From assembly GCA_937901905.1 (NCBI GenBank), contig CALDIF010000074.1:5261-69260 (forward strand): DNA of 64,000 nucleotides, read 5' to 3'. Position numbers and translations under genes: made by a program. How positions within the stretch are numbered: position 1 is the first letter of the stretch; each line of letters opens with the position of its first letter. Under the pieces are notes generated by a model. It made no database searches, had not been told where the DNA came from, and worked only from the letters and a program-made list of their open reading frames with translations. The DNA is from an uncultured Porphyromonadaceae bacterium. Its GTDB lineage: Bacteria; Bacteroidota; Bacteroidia; Bacteroidales; Muribaculaceae. Of this stretch, positions 45,908 to 54,249 are shown piece after piece.

Positions 45908-45915
45908 CAAAGGTA
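45908..45915 (-). promoter_or_regulatory. -7 box of the ATPase gene
   Basis: TACCTTTG on the minus strand, a full match to TAnnTTTG, 31 bp before the chosen start codon. The usual -33 position lies within the operator-like sites. Confidence 0.65.
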
Positions 45916-45920
45916 CAAAA

Positions 45921-45961
45921 TGTATTTTAAAAAATACAATTTTGAGCTCAAAGTGTATTTT
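45921..45961. promoter_or_regulatory. Operator-like array of TGTATTTT sites
   Basis: Three copies of the octamer TGTATTTT occur: direct at 45921-45928, inverted at 45931-45938 and direct at 45954-45961. The first two form a perfect 8-bp inverted repeat with a two-base centre; the second and third form a longer imperfect palindrome around GAGCTC. They overlap the -33 region of the ATPase promoter, which suggests a repressor or autoregulator site. Confidence 0.6.
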
Positions 45962-46023
45962 ATAAAGTGCAATTTTTGCGAGTGGGCGGTTGTGAAATTA
46001 TGTGTTTTGGATGGTGGTTGTCA

Positions 46024-46381
46024 TTATTTATGGGGAAATCGGTGGCTTGTCACGTCTTCCACACAATCTCCACCGCAGAAATAGACGCTTAACAGCGAAC
46101 CCACAATCTCGCTGTACTGATAGCCGTATGACACACTACGTGTGCCCAACACTTTGTCTATAACCGGACCAACGAAACGGGAAAAATGCTCCCTTACATG
46201 AAAAATACCTCCAAAAGGTGTGATTTTCTCGGATTTAATGCTTAATTTTGTCATGTCATTGAAGAATTTGCTTGTTTTGAAATGCAGCACTAAGATAAGT
46301 GAAAAATCTGACATGACAAAATCCTGGGCAACATTTTGTTGCTCAGGATTTTATAAAGAAAGTTAAACTAAAGTGCTGCGG
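46024..46381 (-). mobile_element. Truncated IS1380-family element, inverted copy
   Basis: The outer end lies at 46376-46381 (GCGG side) and matches the left end of the copy at 43708 in inverted orientation over about 200 bp with few differences. The transposase begins at ATG 46254 on the minus strand, MTKLSIKSEKITPFGGIFHV, continues GYQYSEIVGSLLSVYFCGGDCVEDVTSHRF, and ends at a stop at 46024 after 76 codons. The remaining five sixths of the transposase gene is gone. Confidence 0.78.
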
Positions 46382-46399
46382 AATTAAGGTAACAGGTCA

Positions 46400-46438
46400 A
46401 TTCAAGTTTCCGATGTGCGCCGACTCGGAAACTTGAAT
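46400..46438 (-). terminator. Hairpin at the end of glgP
   Basis: A perfect 14-bp stem (46400-46413 with 46425-46438) with an 11-base loop begins five bases after the phosphorylase stop codon. A T tract is not obvious, so it may be a weak or processed end. Confidence 0.55.
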
Positions 46439-46442
46439 GATT

Positions 46443-49001
46443 TCAAATCCACTTGACGTAAGCGAAGTCTTGACGATGAGGCAAGTTATTGTTCCACGGA
46501 TAAACACGGAACGAATAACGGAACATGCCCGAGTAGCGAATGGGGCGATTGATGCGATAGGTCACCACGTCACCGTCCTCGGCAATCACATCGAGAGGCA
46601 ATGCCTTGTAGAAACGTGGCTTACCGTCACTCTCGCGATAGAGTACCATCTCGACATTCAAGTCACGACCGAGACCGGCTGTGTTCAACTTGATGGTAAT
46701 ATCCATTGCTTCGCCATTGCTGGTGGCAGCGTTGAGCGAGTCGTTGATGTCAATGCCGCCCTCAACGTGTACATCGTCCCACTTCTCGGCAACACCCGAC
46801 TTCCACTCGACTATCTCGCGAGCCAACTTGTAACCGTTGGCACTCAAGCGACCGGCACGGTCGGCTTGGGGGGCATAGAAACGCTCGATGTAGTCGTGCA
46901 ACATGCGCGACATGGTGTAGTTGGGAGCGATGTGAGCAATCGATCGTTTGATATATTGAACCCACTCGGGCGAATAACCCTTGCTGTTCTTGGCGAAGTA
47001 GAGAGGAATAATCTCGTTCTCGAGCAGTGAGTAAATCGTGGCACTGTCAAGGCTGTCCTGCATGCCGCTGTCGGTGTAGGTCTGCTTGTCGGTAATTGCC
47101 CAACCGGCACCTTCACGATAACCCTCGTACCACCAACCGTCAAGCACGCTCAAGTTGAGCACGCCGTTCATCTCGGCTTTCTCGCCCGATGTTCCTGAAG
47201 CCTCCTGCGGACGTGTGGGCGTATTGAGCCACACGTCAACACCGGTGAGCATGCGCTTACTCAAAGTCATGTCGTAGTTCTCAAGGAAGATAATCTTGCC
47301 CTCAAACTCGGGACGCTTGGAGATCTCGACAATGCGCTTGATAAGGTCTTGACCGGCACCGTCGGCGGGATGTGCCTTACCGGCAAAGATGAACTGCACG
47401 GGGAACTGCGGGTTGTTAACGATGCGCGAGAGACGCTCAAGGTCGGTGAACAACAGGTATGCACGCTTGTAAGTGGCAAAACGACGCGCGAAACCGATAA
47501 GCAAAGCGTTGGGGTTGATCTTGTCAACAATACTCATGATGCGCGAGGGATCACCCTGATTACGCAACCAGTTGGCCGTGAAGTCGCGCTTGACAAAGTT
47601 GATAAACTTGTTCTTGAGGCGCATACGCATCTCCCACACTTGCTCGTCGGGCACGGTGAGAATGTTTGCCCACGCGGCTTCCTCGCCCTGGTGCTCCATG
47701 AAGTCGGCTCCGAACTTGTCGTTGTAGAATTCCTTCCACTCGCTCGCTGCCCAAGTGGGCATATGTACGCCGTTGGTGACGTATCCCACGTGGGACTCCT
47801 CGGCTGCGTAACCCTTCCAGATGCCCTTGAACATCTCCTTGGACACCTCGCCGTGCAACCAACTCACGCCATTGCTCTCCTGGGTGGTGTTCAAGGCGAA
47901 CACGCTCATTGAGAAGCGCTCGTCGCTGTCGGGGTTCTCACGACCCATGTTCATCAAGTCGCGCCACTCGATACCCAACTTGGCGGGGAACTCGTTGATA
48001 TACTTGTAGAACAATCCTTCCTCGAAGTAGTCATGACCGGCAGGCACCGGAGTGTGAACGGTGTACAACGAGGTGGCACGCACCACCTCCAAGGCCTCGT
48101 TGAAGGTGAGTCCCTCGTCTTGAACGTAGTCGACAAGACGTTGCAAATTGAGCAACGCGGCATGACCCTCGTTGCAGTGGTAAATTTGGCTCTTGATACC
48201 GAGGCGTTTGAGCAACAACACGCCACCGATACCGAGCAAGTACTCTTGCTTGATGCGATTTTCCCAATCACCACCATAGAGTCTGTGAGTGATGGGGCGA
48301 TCAAACTCGCTGTTGAGGTCAATGTCGGTGTCGAGCAGATATAACTTCATGCGACCCACATTGACACGCCAAATGTTAGAATAGATGATACGACCCGGAT
48401 AGGGAACCTCAAGTATCAACTGTTGACCGCGCTCGTCAAGCACCGGCTCGAGGGGAAGGCGGTTGAAGTTTTGGGCTTCGTACTTCGCAATTTGTTGACC
48501 GTCGAGGGCGAGGGTCTGGGTGAAGTAGCCGTAGCGATACAGGAAGCCCACAGCAGTCATGTTGATGCAACGGTCGCTTGCCTCCTTGATGTAGTCACCG
48601 GCGAGAATACCGAGACCGCCCGAATAGATTTTCAATGCGTTACACAAACCGTACTCCATGCTGAAGTAGGACACCGAGGGCAGGTCGTTGCGCATGGGAA
48701 CGCTCATGTACTGCTCGAAACTGCTGTACACCTTGTCAATGCGCTCCATCATAGCCTCATCACGAGTAATTTCCTCAAAACGCGCTGCTTTCATCTTTTG
48801 CAGCATCATCACGGGATTTTCGCCCGTCGAACGCCACAAGTCACGATCAAGGTCATGGAACAAGGTCTTACCCTCACTGTTCCACACCCACCACAGGTTC
48901 TTGGCGAGTTCCTCGAGTTTCTTCAATCGACCCGGGAGTTCGCTCTTGACTGTAACATTTCTCCACACGGGAGAGTTGCAGTTGCTAACTTGAATCTTCA
49001 T
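46443..49001 (-). CDS. glgP: Alpha-glucan (glycogen) phosphorylase
   Basis: An 852-residue GT35 enzyme that splits glycogen or maltodextrin with phosphate to glucose 1-phosphate. The N-terminus (LPGRLKKLEELAKNLWWVWNSEGKTLFHDLD) belongs to the short-type alpha-glucan phosphorylase group with its DUF3417-like domain. FSMEYGL, HCNEGHAALL and FAGKAHPADGAGQDLI are conserved, and the PLP Lys lies in EASGTSGEKAEMNGVLNLSV near residue 605. It follows the synthase gene on the same strand with a 122-bp gap; the pair makes and breaks storage glycogen. Confidence 0.93.
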   Translation of the reverse strand: MKIQVSNCNSPVWRNVTVKSELPGRLKKLEELAKNLWWVWNSEGKTLFHDLDRDLWRSTGENPVMMLQKMKAARFEEITRDEAMMERIDKVYSSFEQYMSVPMRNDLPSVSYFSMEYGLCNALKIYSGGLGILAGDYIKEASDRCINMTAVGFLYRYGYFTQTLALDGQQIAKYEAQNFNRLPLEPVLDERGQQLILEVPYPGRIIYSNIWRVNVGRMKLYLLDTDIDLNSEFDRPITHRLYGGDWENRIKQEYLLGIGGVLLLKRLGIKSQIYHCNEGHAALLNLQRLVDYVQDEGLTFNEALEVVRATSLYTVHTPVPAGHDYFEEGLFYKYINEFPAKLGIEWRDLMNMGRENPDSDERFSMSVFALNTTQESNGVSWLHGEVSKEMFKGIWKGYAAEESHVGYVTNGVHMPTWAASEWKEFYNDKFGADFMEHQGEEAAWANILTVPDEQVWEMRMRLKNKFINFVKRDFTANWLRNQGDPSRIMSIVDKINPNALLIGFARRFATYKRAYLLFTDLERLSRIVNNPQFPVQFIFAGKAHPADGAGQDLIKRIVEISKRPEFEGKIIFLENYDMTLSKRMLTGVDVWLNTPTRPQEASGTSGEKAEMNGVLNLSVLDGWWYEGYREGAGWAITDKQTYTDSGMQDSLDSATIYSLLENEIIPLYFAKNSKGYSPEWVQYIKRSIAHIAPNYTMSRMLHDYIERFYAPQADRAGRLSANGYKLAREIVEWKSGVAEKWDDVHVEGGIDINDSLNAATSNGEAMDITIKLNTAGLGRDLNVEMVLYRESDGKPRFYKALPLDVIAEDGDVVTYRINRPIRYSGMFRYSFRVYPWNNNLPHRQDFAYVKWI

Positions 49002-49123
49002 AAACCTAAAATTATGTGGAATAATTATTTCTTATTGTTCTTATTTGAATGTGTTGATTAATTCTTGTTCGAGAACGATTCGAGTGGAGCATCAAGGCAA
49101 CATGTCGCCTCGCACCCGACTGC

Positions 49124-50767
49124 TCACACCGACAGTCGCGAGGCAGCCGATTGCAATGCCTTCTCGTACGCCGCCATGTAAAACCGCATGAAGTTGTCCC
49201 ACGACGCCACTTTGGAGGTGGCACGCGCTGTCTTGGACAAGCGACGCCACTTGGCTTCGTCTCGCATATACATTGTGATTATTGCGTTGGCTATCGCAGT
49301 GACCGTCTCGCCATAGTTGGAATCGGTGCGATGTATCACCTTGACGGCACTTGCCAACTCGTCGTCACCGCAAGTGTCAAGCACCCATTGACCGAAGCCG
49401 GCGAGCGTTGTTGTCACTGTGGGTACGCCGAAGGCGACACTCTCAAGCGGTGTATACCCCCAGGGCTCGTAATAACTCGGGAACACCGTGAGGTCAAACC
49501 CGGGCAACAGGTCATAGTAACTCATGTCAAAAATGCCGTCGTTGCCGTCGAGGTAACACGGCACGTCTATCACCTTGAGCATGTCGTGAGTCTCGTTGTG
49601 TATGCCCAGCGAGTTGATGCGATTGTAGATGGCATCATCGCCCTCGTTGTTCAAATTGTGGGTGATAACGGGGTTGAACAGGCGATGCTTGATGCCGCCA
49701 CGCAGTGCCGCCACCAAGTCGGCACGCGGCGACTTCAGCCACGCCGGCACGAGCACGAATGCCACTACCTTGCGACTGAGCGTGTTGGACAACTGTCCGA
49801 GCGAAAAACGCACCATGTTGAGTGCATCAAGATACACGTCAATGCCCTTGTTGCGGAACTCGCAGCGACCGCTCGTCGCCACCAACATCGTGTCGGGCGC
49901 GAGATGTTCGCCGGTGAGAGCCTCGGCAACGGCAAGCAGTTTCTCGCGTGCCGCGGCACGGGCTCGCGGCATCTTCTCGCCCCGGGGAACGAAGTTTTGT
50001 TCAAACGCATTGGGTGTCACCAACGGAGCGCGCTCGAGCAGTTGGGTACATTCGCGAGCCGTAACCTCGCTAACCGTGGTGAACGAGTCACTCTGTCGGG
50101 CGGCAGCCTTCTCGAGTGAGTGTTTCGACTGCATGTTGAGCTCGCCTGCCATTTGGTCGCCGTTGTAGCCGCTCATGTAGTCATAGAGGGGCTTGCCGTT
50201 GCCACTGATGCTGCGCCCTATGCACGTGGCATGGGTGGTGAAGACGGTTGCCACTCGCGGCATGCGCAACTTCACGTGCAGCAACCCCATGCCCGTAGTC
50301 CACTCGTCAAAGTGCGCCACCACGTCGGCGGCATTGCTCGACGCGACGATACTCTCGATAACAAGAGCCGAACCGACAGCAAACATACAACTCTCGTCGT
50401 AGTCGCCGTAAGCGTGTAACGAGTCGACACCGAAGTGTTGCCACATCTCGGCATATATCATGTTCTTGAGTTTGAACAAGCCGTGGTAGTCTACTAAAAT
50501 TACAACCGGCTTGCCCGGTACGTTCCACCGCCCCACCCTCACTTTGATGCCGTGAGGCATGGTCGTTGTGCGCAACCACTTGTCAAGGGGCGTTTTTCCC
50601 TCAATGAAGTAAGGTGAGGGTTCGGTCTGCCAAATGTCCGGACCGATAAAGAACACCCTGTCTTTGAATTGTTGTTGGAGAGTTTTCGCCTTAGTGGACA
50701 ACACGGCATAAATACCTCCCACTTTGTTGCAAACTTCCCAACTCGTTTCAAACAATATGTCAAGCAT
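49124..50767 (-). CDS. Glycogen synthase, GT3 (eukaryotic-like) family
   Basis: A 547-residue glycosyltransferase. The N-terminal FETSWEVCNKVGGIYAVLSTKA with the donor-binding KVGGIY, the middle HFDEWTTGMGLL and TVFTTHATCIGRSI, and the C-terminal FPSYYEPWGYTPLESVAFGVPTVTTTLAGFG match GT3 glycogen synthases rather than the GT5 GlgA of most bacteria. It should extend alpha-1,4-glucan from a nucleotide-sugar donor. It is upstream of the phosphorylase, and a putative promoter box (complement of 50793-50800) lies 26 bp before the start. Confidence 0.9.
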   Translation of the reverse strand: MLDILFETSWEVCNKVGGIYAVLSTKAKTLQQQFKDRVFFIGPDIWQTEPSPYFIEGKTPLDKWLRTTTMPHGIKVRVGRWNVPGKPVVILVDYHGLFKLKNMIYAEMWQHFGVDSLHAYGDYDESCMFAVGSALVIESIVASSNAADVVAHFDEWTTGMGLLHVKLRMPRVATVFTTHATCIGRSISGNGKPLYDYMSGYNGDQMAGELNMQSKHSLEKAAARQSDSFTTVSEVTARECTQLLERAPLVTPNAFEQNFVPRGEKMPRARAAAREKLLAVAEALTGEHLAPDTMLVATSGRCEFRNKGIDVYLDALNMVRFSLGQLSNTLSRKVVAFVLVPAWLKSPRADLVAALRGGIKHRLFNPVITHNLNNEGDDAIYNRINSLGIHNETHDMLKVIDVPCYLDGNDGIFDMSYYDLLPGFDLTVFPSYYEPWGYTPLESVAFGVPTVTTTLAGFGQWVLDTCGDDELASAVKVIHRTDSNYGETVTAIANAIITMYMRDEAKWRRLSKTARATSKVASWDNFMRFYMAAYEKALQSAASRLSV

Positions 50768-50792
50768 AGAATGATTTGTAATTTTCGGACGG

Positions 50793-50800
50793 CAAAGTTA
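50793..50800 (-). promoter_or_regulatory. -7 box of the glycogen synthase gene
   Basis: TAACTTTG on the minus strand, with a weak ATTG about 21 nt upstream. It probably drives the synthase-phosphorylase pair. Confidence 0.6.
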
Positions 50801-50989
50801 CTAATTTTTTTCTCTCATGACCAATTAAAGTAAGACACTCATGGTGGCGGAGGTGTCGACCGAGTGTACTAAACTGCCCATTGACAGCGAATTGTGCATA
50901 TTGACCGTTTGTTTTATTAAAAGTTGTTAAAAGTTTTCAAAGAAGGTCATTGGCAGTGATTTACAAAAAGTGCAATCGTTTGCCATACA

Positions 50990-51740
50990 AATTTCCTCAG
51001 GTCTCTTGTCGCTCCTGAATGCACGTAAATTTGTAATTAGTTTATATCTCTCGTCAATCGGCGTAGAGCCCGTCGGGCGAAATATAGATAACCGTGGGTG
51101 GAGCGCAGCGTAACCTACGGATAACATACGACACCGCACTCAGCCTCCGGAGGAGACCATATCTCGTCGACCGAAGGGCCGGTACTGTGGCACTGCGACC
51201 TCGGAGAGGTCGAACTGTCTGTAAACCTCTGTAATTAGGTAAATTCGATAAATTCGTAGTTAATTTCTTGTCCGACCTGTCACACGGCATCGTCGCCCGG
51301 GAAGCGACATACGGCACGAGCAGATGGGTCGGCTTTCAGCCGACTTCACCCTCTTTCACCCTGCCCACGGTGTCGCTGCGCTCCACCGCGGGTTACACAG
51401 ATTACTCGCCCTTTGGGCGAGACGCTGTTGCCGGCAACTATGGATAGTGATGAAGTTCCTCTACGAGGCACATCTTCTGCCGTGTCGACCGGACCAAGCG
51501 GCGTGGGTCTACGACCCACTTGCATGGTCTTTCGAACAACATCGGCTCTCATAAACCTCTCGTAAAACCTCATGTCTATCTGCGTCTATCTCTCACTCTC
51601 ATAAATTTTCGTAAATCTGTAATTAGATTAATTCGTGAAATTCGTAGTTAATTTCTTGTCCGACCGGTCTGACATCGTCTGACCCCATCGCCCTGTGGGC
51701 GAGACGATGTTGCCGTTATGAGTCTTGTTACGCTTCCTCA
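50990..51740. repeat. Non-coding hairpin-rich intergenic repeat region
   Basis: About 750 bp with no convincing gene, dense in short hairpins with three-base loops: ACCTC/GAGGT near 51210, GTCGGCT/AGCCGAC near 51330, CTCGCCC/GGGCGAG near 51407, GTGGGTC/GACCCAC near 51505 and CGCCC/GGGCG near 51690. A stretch of about 50 bp starting TGTAATTAG and containing AAATTCGTAGTTAATTTC occurs twice (about 51230 and 51618), each followed by related hairpins. Similar structured intergenic repeats are common in Bacteroidales genomes. The part 50818-50990 shows nothing I can name. Confidence 0.65.
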
Positions 51741-51788
51741 CGGGCTCTACATCGGCACGGTTGTCTCTCGTGAATTGATGTCAATAAA

Positions 51789-51834
51789 CCGAAAAAAGAG
51801 GAGGGCACTATCGTGAGTGCCCCCCTCTTTTCGG
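51789..51834 (-). terminator. Bidirectional terminator after the lipoprotein gene
   Basis: A long stem pairs CCGAAAAAAGAGGAGGGCAC with GTGCCCCCCTCTTTTCGG across the loop around 51810-51815, with A and T runs at its base. It lies 28 bp after the lipoprotein stop codon. Confidence 0.85.
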
Positions 51835-51861
51835 TTGCCCTTTAACGGGTCGTCAAGGAAC

Positions 51862-54180
51862 TTATTTCTTGTCCCAACGCAGGTTCCAGATGGCGATGCG
51901 ATCCTTGTTTGCCGTAGCAGTCTGGCTCGGGGCGAGGTTGGTGATGACAATTTGGAAGTCACCGCTCACATCGATAGTTTGCTCGTGTGAGAACTTCACC
52001 TTGCGGTCGGTGGTGGCGATGTCCTTGGCTAACGAGAATGTCTTAGCCACTTGACCGTTCTGCATGATGTCGACGCGAATCGCAGCCTTGGTGTCGCTAT
52101 AGGGGAAGCCGTAGTCGAAGTACAACTTCTCGATGCCACCGCTCAATGTGGGCGATGTCACGACAGCGGGAGTGTAGTCGGTGCCGTTGTAACTGCCGGT
52201 GCGACCGTTGAGGCACACTGCATAGGCGAACTCGTTGGGGTTGTCGTCGCGAGTGCCGATGAAGTCGAAGTTAGGTGCCGTTTGTGTGCCCTCGGCTGCG
52301 CCGGCAAACAGTGCGCAGGACTTCATTGTCCAACCGGCAGTTGTGGTAAAGTCGATATAATAACTTGACGTATTACCGCTGTTGCCCGTTTCGAAGTCGG
52401 CGCGAGTGGCATTGGTGGGTTGGGGCTGCGGAGTGTCACCGCCACCGCCGGTACCGGCTTGACCGAAAATCACGTCGTCAAGACACCATGTAGCGTAATT
52501 GGCATCGCTGCTTGCCGCATAGCACCAGCCCACGAAGTAGGTGCCCGCGTAAGCGCTGAGGTCAATCTCACACGTCACCCAGTCGCTGTAACCGCTTGTG
52601 GGAGCGGTAGCGAACCTGCCGGGAAGTTCAATCTTGGTAGCGTCGGTCGGGTCGCTCGAGTTGAGCAAGTAGACCTTGAACGTAGTGGTCGTGCTGCCAT
52701 AGCCGTTCACCTGGGTGCGGAACGAGAGCGTCTTGTCGGTAGCGTTCTTGATGTCAAGTGCCGGAGTGATGAGCCAACTCTCGAACGGAGCGGTACCCTT
52801 GTAACCGGTCATTGCAGCGTAAGCGTTGCTGTTGAATGTGGTCTGATACCAGTCTTTGTTACCCTGAACCATCACGTGTACCCAGTCGCCGGGCAATCCG
52901 CTCTCGAAGCCCTCGTTGAGCGAGGTGACACCACCGCTGATGACGGAGAGTTTGAACTCGCTCACATCGCCCGAGTTGCCGGTGACAGCGTTGGTGTTCA
53001 TGTAAGTTCCGAGGTCACCCTTGACCATGATAACGGTCTTGTAAACAGCCTCGTTGTCACGCAAGTTGGCTTGGTTGCGCAGTGCGGTGCCGTCGGGCAG
53101 GGCGATGATAAGACACTTGGTGATGTCGGTCTCGGTGGGGTCATCGGCAAGCACGAGCGTGTTGGCAAGCGTTGTCGGAGCAGTCCACTCGATGTCGGCG
53201 CTCGAAGCGACAGTTGTCTTCTCGGGAGCCACAGCACCCACGGCGAATGCCTTGAACCATGCGTCGGTAATCTCTTTGCCCTCGGCCTTGGCGGCAAGAG
53301 CCTCGGCTACAGTGTACGGATCCTTTTGCAAGCCCTTGGTGTCGGTGGTGAAGCCGATGCAGTCCTCGGTGCCGCGAATGTAAAGTTGCCACGTGTCGGA
53401 GCCGTAGAAACTGAGCAAACCGATTACGCTACCTTCACCCATGGGCAACATCTGTGCGCGGAAGTTAGCGTAGTTGCTGTTACGCATGATCAACGTGTTG
53501 CCATCGGCATCGGTGATGTTGCGGTTGGTGGTCTTGTCACTCTCGCTGAAGGGAACAGTACCGTTTGCCTCGGGGAACTTCACGTTATTGAGTTTGATGA
53601 GTTTGCCTTGATACTTGAGCAAGGTTTCCTTGTCGGTCTTACCCTGGAAGTCGGTGATGCTGACCACCTCGGGCTGGACGTTGGCATGAGTCGGGTCGGG
53701 CAGACCGTTCAGTTCGACCATGCTTTCCCACATCTCAAGTGACAGGAAAGTTGCCTCCCATGCGTTTCCGGCCGAGTACCATGCGGGATAGCCCAACTGT
53801 TGCATACCGTTGTACTTACCGATGAACTTGTCCTTGAGGTTGATGACGACCTCTTGCCCGGTGCGATAGGTCGTGTTGAGCGAGTTGCCGTTAATGGAGA
53901 TGGCGATTGAACCGGTGCCGTCGCAAATGTACATGCTCTTGTAGATATTGCCACTCTCGTCGTTACTGGTGATCCAGCCGTGAATGACAATGTCCTCCTT
54001 GATGGTGTCGATGTAGTTGCGTGCGTCGTCCCAATAACGCTCCTTGAGTTCGGCGATCGTTGTGTTGGGCGTGAGCGATGCCGTCGGCACCTGGATGGGC
54101 GGCATGTCGAACTTGTCGTTGCAACCCACTGCGATGCCCAGCAACAGCAACATGGTCAGATAGAAATTAAAACGTTTCAT
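51862..54180 (-). CDS. Large lipoprotein with DUF5689 and anchor-J-like domains
   Basis: A 772-residue lipoprotein (signal MKRFNFYLTMLLLLGIAVGC, lipid Cys at residue 20). The first 270 residues match DUF5689-type OB-like repeats (ELKERYWDDARNYIDTIKEDIVIHGWITSNDESGNIYKSMYICDGTGSIAI). A DUF6359-like OB segment follows (KDPYTVAEALAAKAEGKEITDAWFKAFAVG), then a choice-of-anchor-J-like domain (LNEGFESGLPGDWVHV...YAGTYFVGWCY), a GTGGGGDTPQPQ linker and a final beta domain. It is 70 bp after a TonB-dependent receptor, so it is likely a surface partner of that receptor. The ligand is unknown. Confidence 0.82.
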   Translation of the reverse strand: MKRFNFYLTMLLLLGIAVGCNDKFDMPPIQVPTASLTPNTTIAELKERYWDDARNYIDTIKEDIVIHGWITSNDESGNIYKSMYICDGTGSIAISINGNSLNTTYRTGQEVVINLKDKFIGKYNGMQQLGYPAWYSAGNAWEATFLSLEMWESMVELNGLPDPTHANVQPEVVSITDFQGKTDKETLLKYQGKLIKLNNVKFPEANGTVPFSESDKTTNRNITDADGNTLIMRNSNYANFRAQMLPMGEGSVIGLLSFYGSDTWQLYIRGTEDCIGFTTDTKGLQKDPYTVAEALAAKAEGKEITDAWFKAFAVGAVAPEKTTVASSADIEWTAPTTLANTLVLADDPTETDITKCLIIALPDGTALRNQANLRDNEAVYKTVIMVKGDLGTYMNTNAVTGNSGDVSEFKLSVISGGVTSLNEGFESGLPGDWVHVMVQGNKDWYQTTFNSNAYAAMTGYKGTAPFESWLITPALDIKNATDKTLSFRTQVNGYGSTTTTFKVYLLNSSDPTDATKIELPGRFATAPTSGYSDWVTCEIDLSAYAGTYFVGWCYAASSDANYATWCLDDVIFGQAGTGGGGDTPQPQPTNATRADFETGNSGNTSSYYIDFTTTAGWTMKSCALFAGAAEGTQTAPNFDFIGTRDDNPNEFAYAVCLNGRTGSYNGTDYTPAVVTSPTLSGGIEKLYFDYGFPYSDTKAAIRVDIMQNGQVAKTFSLAKDIATTDRKVKFSHEQTIDVSGDFQIVITNLAPSQTATANKDRIAIWNLRWDKK

Positions 54181-54249
54181 AATCGTTCTGGTATGTTATT
54201 TTGTTATTATTCTTGTGGTTGAAAAATGTTAGAGTGGTATTGCAACAGT

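Noticed and set aside
50927..51573. Several 70-90 codon frames in the hairpin-rich repeat region
   Set aside because: They alternate strands, read through hairpins and have unlikely composition, so the region is better treated as non-coding repeats.
52420..53742. A 440-codon plus-strand frame opposite the DUF5689-type lipoprotein
   Set aside because: It is antisense to a well supported lipoprotein gene and rich in Val/Gly/His as such shadows are here.
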